64,000 nt of DNA, from assembly GCA_951640165.1 (NCBI GenBank), contig OX621253.1:13782001-13846000 (forward strand), written 5' to 3'. Source of the DNA: Pseudoips prasinana (taxonomy: Eukaryota; Arthropoda; Insecta; Lepidoptera; Nolidae). This document shows positions 11,677-24,100 of this stretch, piece by piece. A model generated the notes under the pieces. That model saw nothing but the letters and a program-made list of their open reading frames with translations. It ran no database searches and had not been told where the DNA came from. The position numbers and the translations under genes were made by a program. Positions within the stretch are counted from its first letter, which is position 1. Each line of letters starts with the position of its first letter.

Positions 11677-14600
11677 CGTGAATGTTTGAATGAAACGACT
11701 TTATATGAAGATAATTTCTATCAGTTCTTCAGTTTCATGGCTCTTTATTTATTCTACACTATATGTGTTACACGTTGTACAATATGAAAACCTGCTACAT
11801 AATCTATGGCTAATAGAACATTGTCACACGAATTTCAAGAATTTAGACCTAGTCTATTATTTTAATTCTATTAGTAACTGTCGTTGTCTTTACACAATTC
11901 ATTTAAAATAACTGCAATTTTGTCATTTTATATTACGATGGAAGCGAAAAGATTCGTCAAATAGAGAGAGAATACCAACTGATACCGATATCCTTTCTCA
12001 TCAGAAATTCACATCTAATCTCATCGCAAGATACTATGCGTCGTTTCTAATTACGGTTGATAGAATGAGATTTCTTCGTTAGTTGGGTAGAGTAGGAAAA
12101 TATGCACATGCAAGAAGGACAATTTAAACATGCAAACCAGAAAAGGACGTCTTTTAGTCACATTAGAGCAAGCGACGAGTTAGCATCCCTTGAGAATGGT
12201 GCGCAGAGGTCTGAAACACGTGTTGGGTATCGAACCGGTGCAAGTAAATTGCATATTTATATTGTGCTTCTTGCATACAGTGCATATTTATTCCGAGTGA
12301 AAGGGCGGTGGATATTGGATCCCGGCTTGATTAAACTGACAATTAGCGGTATTAACACTTTGTATTTTTAAATTATTTCTGATGAATTCAATATAGACAA
12401 CGACTCGAGAGTATTACATACTTCCTTTTCTATAGTGCATCGATAGGCCAGTGCTTAAATAACAAGGTCCCAATAATCGCTACTAATACTGACAAACTTC
12501 TACAAGAAAATAGTAATCGTACCAAATTCGAATCAGGATCATTAGAATGACATTGTAATTTGCCAAAAGTGCATCATTTGTATGCAAAAATACGTAACTT
12601 TCTTCTTCAATAATTTATCATCATAAGCCGAAAAATGACAGATAGTTTCTATCTCCTCTTCTAATGTTATATTGCAGAGGTTAGAAAGAGATAGGTTCAA
12701 CTGTATACATAAACTGCAAATTACAACGTTCGTATGACATATTTACATACGAAGGTTGTGTTTTGCAGTTTAAAAAGGGCATATATCTAAAGACTAAGCG
12801 CTTAAATACGTCTTTCTAACAATCCTTCTTCGGTTTTGGTTTAGACGCGTTAACATTAGAGCTCGAAATATCTAATTCCAACATTTTGTCTCCTAATGAA
12901 GGCGTAATAAGTCACTCGTTTACAATATTGATTATTATACTTTCTAAATAGGTACGTTATTTTAGTTAACTGCCATATATAGTCCAGGTCATTAGCTCAA
13001 ACGCTGATTTTAGTATGACACCGACATTATTATATGAATTCCACATAAAACAACGCAACAAAAATAGGTAAATACTTTAGTTCTTTTTTTGTAAGTGCAA
13101 TAGGGAAACTACTGGACCTGCTTTGGGCATTTAGAAAGGATGAATGAAACAGGATTGACAAAATAAGTATACCTGGCCTGTGTGAATGGGACCAAATCGG
13201 AGACGTGTTCAAGAAAGGCCAAGTCAGAAGTAGGAGACTTCCTTGTGGGAGCTTATAAACGCACATACGTTAATACACTTAACATTGGAACAACTTTTTG
13301 GGGTTGACAGGGATACCTAGTCGAGTATAAATTTGCAACACATTGTCGCCTTGGTAATAGTGAAGCAATATCGTATGCGTTGTGGAATGAACGCCACGGT
13401 TTTCCCAAAAGACTACAGCTTTTAGCCTTTATACGCTACGGTGACCGGTTTCAATCACTTGGGCAGTAAGCATTATTGATGATTAATAAAAAGATGTACA
13501 CGCGGTAAAATCTCGCTGGGTTCAAAGCGGGGTAGCGCAAGTGATTTAGTGTCAACTCCCGGAATCCTCAATTTTCCGGGATGCGATTTGTCGGTGGAAT
13601 TAAAATTGAATTTCTTTAAAAAAATACAATGGTGTAATATTTTTAGGTATCTGGTTAATTAAGTCTGAAGAGACTGAATTGGTACACTTTCGGGCAGGAT
13701 TTGGCCATCTCTTTCGAGTCTCAGATACTGAATTGGTACACTTTTGGACAGGATTTGGCCATCTCTTTCGATGGGTGGTTCCTTAATCATAATTACCTAT
13801 TTTTGTATCATTTGGTTTAATTTAATTAACTTTTCACCAATTTAATCGTAATTCAAATATGTCATACTAACGAATCAGCGCTATATTACTGGAAAACAGA
13901 ATGGAAATAAACCGCATGTGAGCTTTGACAATGTTGTCACAAACAGTAGAGTTGAGACTGCCAAAATTTTGAATTTGTTTATTCATGGACGGTGGCATTT
14001 TTATGAATTTAACACAGCGGGCTACTTACGAGGCGATGAACAATTTCTAAATATAGTTTCTGCCCGACTTAATAAATTATGCCGCAATGAAACACATACA
14101 TAGTTTCATTTATGCCGAATTGAAACTCAGCCAACATTTTTGGTTTACAAATTATATCAATTTAATTTTGTTAATTTCTTTAGAAAGTCTTGTTCCTTAC
14201 ATAGTGATTATTTTTGATAAAATTGTTGTTTTTAAATTGAGAATAATAGGTACTTAAATACTTCCACAATTCAGTTTTAAATAATCATTTACTTGCCATC
14301 TTTCAAATCCCACGTAGACCCATTATATGACACTGGCAGAAAATGCTGACAATTTGGCTGATTGCCATTAAAAAAAGCGATCAATAAGTGACATTAGAAT
14401 AACAATCCGCGCATATATTGAAGCAACAGAAAGGCAATCGCATACGACTCCGAACTTTTAGGGTTCACCATTGTTTTTGTTCAATGTCGATGCAATATTG
14501 AAGCATTGATGCCACAAACATTGTCCATGTAAGCTTTATGAGGATTTTAAGCACAGAATTGTTTGTCTACAAACAATGCATCGACATTGAACAAAAACAA

Positions 14601-15060
14601 AACAAATTTTTAACTGTATTGTTACCAAACCTTACATTCTTCATTCGACCTATCAATCCCCGATTTAACACTGCGACGCTATTTAAGCAACGGATCACAT
14701 TTTGCCTACCAATATTTTTTCCGTACAATACGTCCATAGTGTCCCCACATGCCCCAAACCCTTCTTTGGTATAGATCGTCAGACCAGTTCGATGGGTCTA
14801 TATTATGATATTGTTATTGGAATCTCTTCCATTTTAAATTTAGCAATTTGGTTCAAGCAAACACCACACATACACACACACACACACACACAAACTAAGC
14901 AAAATAATACACACACTCCACACATAATAAACCACACACTGTGTTGCGTTTTCGTAAGTAAAACTATCCGTTGTTGAATAGACAAGGTAAGTCTGACTTA
15001 AAAACTCAAAAATGTTGACTAAGCTTTTTTTCAGCGTAAAATTTTAACCGAATTGGAATG
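11677..15060. other. Intergenic stretch with inverted and tandem duplications, no gene
   Basis: There is no supportable coding sequence. An imperfect hairpin has 26-nt arms at 12711-12736 and 12746-12771 (22 of 26 pairs). A tandem repeat of 54-bp period lies at 13673-13780 (ACTGAATTGGTACACTTT repeated). Arms at 14471-14494 and 14577-14600 are perfect 24-bp inverted repeats. A (CA)n tract sits at 14865-14892. Confidence 0.6.
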
Positions 15061-15067
15061 TAAAGTA

Positions 15068-15073
15068 TTTATT
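15068..15073 (-). terminator. Poly(A) signal of MSL3
   Basis: AATAAA on the minus strand lies 48 nt downstream of the MSL3 stop codon (15121-15123). It is the first such hexamer after the stop. Confidence 0.7.
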
Positions 15074-15120
15074 TCCCTAGAGAGCAATTTGGATTGATGC
15101 ATAACAGTCGTTAGGGGAAT

Positions 15121-18100
15121 CTAATGTGAGCGCGACACGTTGTCTGATATGTAGTACATCTCGCCGAACCACTCGCTGTGTTCTTCCAAGTACCTATAGA
15201 ATAAAAAAGAATTATTTAAGTCTAAATAACACTCGGTAACCGCCAAATTTTGCTAAATATACTATAGACACCTTTTCTCGGGATAAAAGAAAAATGTACA
15301 TCACAGACGGACACCAATAATCTGCATTCTTTTGGACTATCCAACTGATCTGGAAGAGATTGCAATATGGGACCGTCGCGTCTTTTCTACACATATTTTT
15401 ATATGTATTTTTGTGTAATGATTGTTTTGAAATATTTGGTGCAATATAAATCTATTTTAATGACTGCGTACGCCCATTTCAGTTTTAAATTACAACGCTT
15501 ACAGCGTTGGAAACAGAAAGAACACATTTTATTGTAAATATCTTTCTTCTTTCGATGTGTCAGTTTTGTCAATGTGGGTCCAATATTGGCTACAACCATT
15601 GCTTTGTTTGCATTTTTTTAACCTTATTATCAATATAATATACAACATCAACTGAAGACTGTTCTAGTAGTTCCTATCTACATTTTATGTGTATGTATTA
15701 TTATATGTCTTCCAAACAACCGATGATGATTCCTCTCTCCACAGATTGACCGTCGATAGCATGGAACCTGCTCCCGTTGCCGATTGGGTTTCTTTTTTTT
15801 ATATTTAATTTTTAATGTATTTTTGTATTATTAACAATATATTTATAAATGTTTAAAATAAGAAAAATATAATAATAAATAACTGCATTGCATGATACAA
15901 TTTCTATTTCAAAATTTGAATTATTTAAGTTTCTACAAGAAAACCCTAAACAATATTAATAATAAAATAATCTACTATAGTGTTATGTACGGGTATAAAC
16001 CCGATTTTTTAGATCTTTTGTTTCGATGTTTTTGTTCCCATATACTGAATAGTTTTAAGAAGTTATTAAATACTTACTGAATGAACATATCAATGTGTTT
16101 CAAGATCAGTTTCAATTTGAAATCGGGCATCTGAGTTGAGTTCAAGAAGTCTGGCAATTTCACTGAAAAAAGTAATAATTTAAAAGTTATATATGTTACG
16201 AGAATCGTCAATAGTAAGCGTACGAGTATGTTATAAATAAAGGAACCTTACCAAATAGTCTGGCAAGATGGATGGCTCCATAGACACGGCATGGCAGATG
16301 TTCAGTGCCCTCGCGTGGAATGATCTGCCACTTGGCCACCTATAATTTGTTTTAATGTTACTTGTATTGTTTAAAGTTGATTTTAAACGAAATTAAAATT
16401 TTATTTTATTTATTAGGGAAAACAAACAGTAACACATTGAATAAAATGATGTAGTATAGATAAACTAAAGTATACATTAATGTGCACTAACAACGTTATC
16501 CACAAATTATCTTCTTCAAATAGACAATTTTGATCCTTTATATTATTAAAAAGTAAAAGATATTTCAACTTATTATTCTATGTCCTGTACATACTGCATT
16601 AGTTTCTTCTTAAATGTATAAGCAGGTGTAGCAAAATTTAATGCCTTGCAAAAAGAACTTTTAATATAGTGCATTTATTTGAGTCTGTTTTTTTAACACG
16701 ATGAAAACAGACTCAAATAACATATTATTTTGTGTAACATACTAGCAGCTAATTAGCTGATGTGTGAGTATCAAATAGCTTGGAGATGTTTTCCTTGTCC
16801 AATCTGTTCTTCTAGAAATTTAATGTCGGAGCCATGACTACTCTTTCCTTCTTTTAGTTTGTTCCATGCTTTTACAAAACTGTAAGGCAAGAAATGGTTT
16901 CTTTTTGGATGAGTTTTTCCAAAGTTTCAATGGATGACCTCGTAGATGTTTATTATCATTTAGCTTATACAACATGTAACTTAATTAACGCACATCCTGA
17001 AAGTAGTTTGTTCAGAATCGTTTTATATTATTTTTAATATAGGTAATTTTTTATTCCAAAATAATTAAACCTACGGAAATTATTGTGATATTAACCCTGT
17101 ACAGTCAAAACAAATTGAAACGGACCGTAGATCAAAGTAATAAGACTTAAAGTCGCAGTTTTATTTGTATTCATACAAATTCCATCATTCAATACAAAAT
17201 AAAGAAAAATAAACATTATTCCAAAAAACTAATTTAGTAAATAACAATGCATATACATGTTAAAAAAAAATCAGCGTATGTATTTTGATTACAACATAAT
17301 ATTCTAATTGGGGTGTTTGAGGGTGTGCGTTAATTACGTTACATGTTGTACATGTCTTTAAGGCTAGGCACGATTCATCGGACGATAGTCTGTTTTGTGT
17401 ATTGCGTTGAACACTCTAGGAAAACGGGACGTCGCGTCGGTTTCCAAGATTTGTTATTCGAATTAGACACTTTATGGAACTTGTGGTGAAATACATATGT
17501 TGACGGTCACCGTAGCCTAGTTGGTAGTGCTCCTGCCTACGAAGCTGGTGGTCCTGGGTTCGAATCCCGGTAAGTGCAAATATTTGTGTGATGAGCACGA
17601 ATATTTGTTTCTGAGTCATGGATGTTTTCTATGTATTTAAGTATTTATCTATCTATATAAGTATGTATATCGTCGCCTGTTACCTATAGTACAAGCTTTG
17701 CTTAGTTTGGGGCTAGGATGATCTGTGTGACACTGTCCCTATTTTAAATAAATAAATAAAATAAATATGTATGCGATTATAAGTGTATATTTACTTTGTC
17801 GAGCAGCAGCGAGAGCGGGGTCCTGGTGGTGGTGGGCGCGGCGTGGCTGACGGCGGGGCGCGCCCAGCACTCGCTGATGGACGAGCCGCTGCTGCCCACG
17901 CTGGAACATCACACAACCTTACCTTCTTAATTCAATCCAGGGGCTCTACCGGCTAAATGATAACTGAGATATGGTAACCCTACGTGCAACTAGCTCCGTA
18001 TAGGCCCTCAATTACTGATTTGTTCGTTTTCATGCGTGTACTGGGTCTCTGCCGGCTAAGTCGCCGAACATCGATTTCTTAAATGGCGTTCAAATAAATA

Positions 18101-21100
18101 AAGGTTAAAAATTACTTAATCAATCGTTAAATCGGCTTCCATGACCACATGTGACGTCATAAATGGTTCGCAATCATTTGTCAATGTTGAAGCCGATTTA
18201 ACGATTGATTGAGTCATTTTAACAAAACACCATATAAGCCTCTAGTAAAAACTCAAATCCTCTCCTGCTTTACTGGGGTAGGACAAGGACTATGTATGAC
18301 TTGACTGTGACGGACTTTACTTGACATTGACTTAATGACGAAAATTAATGATATAAAAATATATTTTACTGAAGGCTTATAAGACCGAAGATGCCAGAGC
18401 AGTAAAACTGAATTTAAAAAAAAAATAGACATTAAAGAAAATACGACCGCCATAACACAATTGGTAATGAACTTGTCATACTTTACCTGGACGAAAGCGT
18501 CTCGAATGTCCGCGGTTCGCCAGTGGACGTTGATGGGAGTGGCTCCTCATTTTCCGACTGAGATACCGCTGATTTGTGAGAGCGGAGCCTGGCACAAAAG
18601 AGTATTTTTTTAGTATTATATAAACAAAAGATCTTTTTATTTTTTGTTTAACATTAATAAGAAAATTTAGTAAGAATCGTTTTCCACCCTAAAACAGAAG
18701 TATATAGTAAGTAGTATACCCTGTAATAATAAATATAAAAGCAGTGTTGCAGTGTCAACACTGCAACACTGCTTTGGATTTGGATTGCTAAAAATATCTA
18801 GCTAAAATTTATCTAAAAAGGTATCTTAGTATCCGAAGAGAGCAAAAATAAAATTGTTCTCGTAAAATCTGCCGTTATCTATAATTCGTAGCTTAACAGC
18901 TGAGCGCCGACTCTGGATTGGTAAAGGCTGTTCTCGGTTTTATTATAGATTTACGGTTTGCATTGCGAATAATGTTGTTAAATTAGAACTAAATATTCAA
19001 CTATATTTAAGTTAATATTATATTTAAATAATGTACGAATTTCTATTTTAAGTGGTCAAATTGGGTTTGAGTATCCAAACGAAACTAGCAAGTGGCGACA
19101 ACGGACCGGAAGAGGAAGCGTGGGCTGGCCCCCTACAAAATGAACCGATAATCTTGTTAGGGGCGCTGGAGGTTGCTGGATGTGGAGATCTTTGGGGGAG
19201 GCCTTTGTCCAGCAGTGGGCGTCTTTCGGCTGGTATGACGATGATGATGATGATCCAAAAATGCTTGAGAAACTAATATTATCAAAATAGCCTTTCATTT
19301 AACCACACATTGAATTTTCGTATAGATTCCCATGAGTATTTTGGGGAATATTTTTTTTCCGCCAGGAAACATTTTCCTCATATTCATCACATCATCATAC
19401 ACAAGAACATTCCCAATGATTTCAATTCCAACGCCAATTCTGTGCAAAATTTTTCGCTTGATGTTCCTATTGTGGGTTGATATTCCATAAGAAGTATCTT
19501 AGGTAATGCCTTTGTATATTAAAATCAAAATTTATTATTTAATACTCCTGGGTACTACAAGGTCTGTCCACTGCAAATTTGTTAAATATTTTAAGTCCTT
19601 TGAGAAGTAGCTTTTTACCTTCGTGCCACGTTGCCACTGGGTGGAGCGGATGCTCCATCGCGACTCTTGCTTCCCCCGGCGTTGTTCTCGTCCGTGGCCT
19701 CGCTTCGTGGTTCGCTCTTAACCGGTTTGTCTGTGGCATCCATCTTTAAAACTTCATCGTGACTGATAAACTCAGACTCTGAAATGATTTTTTTGTCACA
19801 ACAAAAAAATTATCCCCCCGACTATGTCCCCGGACAAATAATATTAGTGACACATCACTAATATTATTTGTCCGGGGACATTATTCACACACGGCCATCT
19901 GATCCCAAACTAAGCAGAGCTTGTACTATGGAAACCAGATAACTGATATACTACATATACTACTTTATCATTAGTAAATACATACTTATATAGATACATT
20001 ACACCCAGACTCAGGACAAACAGACATGTTCATGCACACAAATGTCTGTCGGGGGTGGAAATCGAACCCACGACTCCCGGCGTGAAAAGCAAGCATTTGC
20101 GCACCACGCATTGTCTGTTTGTCCTGAGTCTGGGCGTAGTTATCTATATAACCCGGCAAGCATGAGGGGAAAAAAGTTACTTCAAGAATGTGGCAGGGTG
20201 GGACATACCCTTATCTTAATGTACTGTAAAATAATTCTTATTATAAATTTTTGAATTTTTTTGTTTTATTTTGTATTATAATGAATTAATTAGTGGATTT
20301 AAATAAAAGAAGCTCCATATAAAATAATAATTATTTATTCATTCACGTTTTTCTTATACTCTAATAATTATAGGTACAAAATTTAGGGTATTATCAAAAT
20401 TCTAAATTAAACAAAAAAAATTATCTTTGGAATGTAAATCAAATTAAAACTAAAAGATTATGAGATCCTTCTCGTAATTTAACTTGTTATTATTTTTTTA
20501 ATTGAAAATAGGACTAATCAGTATTGTTGACATACTGACGACTGTTGAGCACAAATTTCGCAAATAAATTTTGCATGCAAACATTCTTGCAATGCTTGTG
20601 CCAAGCCCATATGTTTGGCTTGGCACAAGCATTGCAAGAATGTTTGGTTTTTCTATCCTTCTTATATGGAAAATCCTGGGATCTGACATATCGTCCGGAT
20701 ACATTTGCATGTCTAGGTGAGGGCTCACCGAGCTAATAATAATTAAATGTTTAATAAATAAACTAATAATAAAACCATACTATATAATAAGAAAAAGAAT
20801 TAAATGCTAAAACAACTAACAAACAACAAAGTCGACAAACAAAAACGAATAAAACAGTTAAAATTTATGATTACATCATTACGTAAAAAAAAATACGTCA
20901 GAAATGAGGCAGGGTATAACATGCCCCGAGACAAGTTAGAGCTGGTTCACATTAGGTCGGACCGACAGTTTTACCGGCCCGACAAACGTGTCGTATGTAT
21001 CGTGGCGTATGTATCTCAATAGCGCCGTTCACATTAGGTCGACCCGACCAAACTGTCGGAGCCGACACTTTTACCGTACGTCCAGCTACGATTTCTGTCG

Positions 21101-24100
21101 GAACGGACATAATATTGGCGTACCAGCAAGTATGGCGCCGTTCACATATGTCAGCGCGAAGCGCCTGCCACAGTCCCACCCGCCCTTACACCGCTCTCGG
21201 CACTCGCGCAAGCAGTTTCGTCGACGTGTAGGTATGCAGAGAAGACACGTTTCAATATGGAGGGCGAAATTAATGTATAAGTTTTGATTTCTCTTGCGGA
21301 AGACAGGAGTTTACTGTGGGATAAAACGTGTGAACAGTACAAAAATAAAGGTTTAAAACCAGCGGCATGGCGTGAAATTTGTTGCATATTTTATGGAATT
21401 AAATGAGAGAAAATTTTTTTTACTTCTTAAGTTATTATAAAACTTTAGCTCGTCACTCCTTAATTCGCTAATTAAAGTTTGAAAAGTTCCAACTTCATTT
21501 CGCTCGGCAATTATTGGATACACCCAATATTTCCTTTATTCTGCCTTTTATTTAAATACCACATTGCAATGAAAACGTCGTCGTCCATCCTATACGAAAG
21601 ACAACTCACAACTGTTTTGTAACGACCCAGGCCGGGCAGTAAAACGACCGTACCGACAGTTATATTCACATTAGGTCGTGTCGGCGGCGTCTAGTGTGAA
21701 TAGCAACACCCGGCAGTCGGTGAACGGCAAACTGTCGGTCCGACCTAATGTGAACCAGCTCTTAGCGCACATATATAACTGCGATCACGCCACTACCCCG
21801 TCCCGCACACCTCTGCCTTCAGCTACTGAGCGAGCTAGTGCCACCAGACGAGGATTTTGAAAAATACAATACTATTAAATTTTACCAGGGTGTGAGATAC
21901 CCTGCCTCATGCTCGCCGGGTTAAGTATGTATTTACAAAAGAAAAGAAGTATATGTTTTTGGGATCAGATAGCTGTGTGTGAATAATGTCTCAGGATATT
22001 ATTATTATACTTTTTTTTAAAGACAATAATGGTAGATTATAAATGTTATAGTTACCCTCCCTTTCTCCGGCTTCGACGGGGTCTGGTGGCAAGTGCGAGT
22101 ATTCCGGTATCTTGGGACTCTTCATGTCCTCCTCCATGGCGGCCAGGTTGCCCTCCTCAGCGCATTCTTGTTCTTCTTCATATTCACCCTCTTCCAAGTG
22201 CATTTTGCGCATTTCTTCTTGCCTAAAGTATCAGTTATTATAATTAAGACGATATGCATACGACACAGTTTTGATGTTCCAGATATATTAATGTCGGCAA
22301 ATTTCCGCATTGACGGCCAGTCACAATGGAGACTATCCATCAGCACGGGACATATTTCAGTGCACAATTCAACCTATATTAGAGCAGAGCGATTTGTCTA
22401 GTACAAAATCAGCTATAACATTTTACACAATGTTTCTAGTAATTTGATTATTTTTCTATAAATAATCAGATGACGCTGAAGTAATTTTATTCTACGGATA
22501 GGTCGAATTGTTTGCGCAAACACAGGTGTGCTTTCTCTTTGCTCCAGAGGGCACGTTAGGATAACGGTCCCGGTTGTAGTCATAAGACAATTATTGTCTT
22601 ATGACTACAACCAGGTCTGAGAAGGGTCAATGACTATTATAGTCATTGACCCTTCTCAGATGCCTACTGAGCGGCTTGAACTATTCTGTCACTAGGGTCA
22701 CTAGGGTCCATAGGATAAGAAAGTCAATTAATTAAAACGTAAGGAGTTAAGAAGTCCATCAGTTGTTTTAGCTGGAGTTAACGTCGTCGTTTCATGGTCG
22801 TTTCCGAATGTACTGTCTAATATAAAAATATAATGACATTAAATGTACTTACTCGTCGACGACTTTTCCACAGATCTCAAAATACTGGTTGAGCTCTTGC
22901 TTGTAGAGCAACTGGCCGCGCAGAATGAAGTCGAAGTAAACACGCAGTCCGTCAGCCACTTCGCGTACCAAATTCAACCTGTTATCCAACCAAATATAAT
23001 CATAAACACATTTTTTTATTCGATTAATATCAGCCAACAAGTTGAGAGTCAATTGTCTGATAAGCAAAGAAGAATTACGGATATGACCGTCACTAGAGCT
23101 TCGTTGCACGCTGAAGGAAAACCACTGGGTATGGAACTATTGAGGATATTACTGATAATGGTAAGGTTTTTATCAAGGATTGGTTGGAATTCTTCCAAAA
23201 GGGGGATGTATGTTGGTAGACATAAAAGTTGTCCCATAATAAGGACGCCCTCAGGTATTTGTCGCTTAAGTTAAGCTATTTGTTAGTTAAAAGCCTTCTG
23301 CGTTCGCCAACTGCTCAGTGTATTAAATTATTATATTATAATTTATAAACACTATTTAAGTAAAGTTACTTAGCTAGCATTTTAAAAAATCATTTAGTAT
23401 CAAGTGTTACTAAAGGATTTTCGAAATTATATGTGGTAACATAGACAAAGAATAGTCATTTTTTTGTTACTTTTAATATGGTATTTGACTATATTTACTC
23501 ACTGCATTGTTAGCTGACAAGTACATACATTCTTTGCAAATAAATGACTACTTACTTACTTACTATAGTATAATGTTATCCAAGTGCTGAATAAACATCA
23601 TTATTTCGTTGTAACATGATTTATACAATTTAGTGTTCACAGTTCAATAAACATTAACTAAAAATTGTGAATACAACACGACTCAAAGACGTCACAGCGA
23701 ATACGTGTGGTTTTCCTATGATATTGACACCATGTTCAAAAGCAGCAAGTGGCCAAAACGCGATACAACCGCGAAGTGCAATAAGGGCCTGAAAACGCGA
23801 TACGATTGCATCGACAAAATCAGCTTAGGTTGTTCCATATATAGTCTACGGGTTATTCTCAGCCTGTGAATGAATGAAATATTTATTTGCTAAAATATAG
23901 GTACAGGGTTGTTAGGTACATTATAAACTTATCCAACTATATTTGACATAGATATGTCGTGCAAAATTTTAAAGAATATCAACTACAATATAAATAATTC
24001 CCTAGATATTGTTATTAAATAATTTAAACTGGAAAAACAATTTCTATAGTAAACGTCTATTTACCTGCAAGACACATCAAGCAAGTCGGGCTTCTGAGGC

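Larger units (their letters stand above)
20152..21920. mobile_element. piggyBac-like element inserted in a SINE
   Basis: The termini are CCCGGCAAGCATGAGG on the left and CCTCATGCTCGCCGGG on the right, 15 of 16 matching when inverted, with CCC/GGG ends as in piggyBac. A second inverted pair lies inside (GGGTGGGACATACCC against GGGTGTGAGATACCC). Flanks are ATAA and TTAA, consistent with a TTAA target in which one side has mutated. It contains a transposase remnant at 20514-20732 and a Harbinger-like insertion at 20939-21761. Confidence 0.8.
20113..21998 (+). mobile_element. SINE-1 tail, split by a 1.77-kb insertion
   Basis: The SINE-1 body is present at 20113-20151 (TGTCTGTTTGTCCTGAGTCT to TCTATATAA) and resumes at 21921 (TTAAGTATGTATTTACAAAA) to the (ATT)n end at about 21998. 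Its tRNA-like head is missing. The break holds the piggyBac-like element. Confidence 0.85.

Noticed and set aside
12102..12371. 89-codon frame
   Set aside because: No motif, no splice context, AT-rich surroundings; chance frame likely.
17502..17575. Possible tRNA gene (good A and B boxes)
   Set aside because: The sequence continues into a SINE body and shared tail and recurs at other loci; it is a SINE head.
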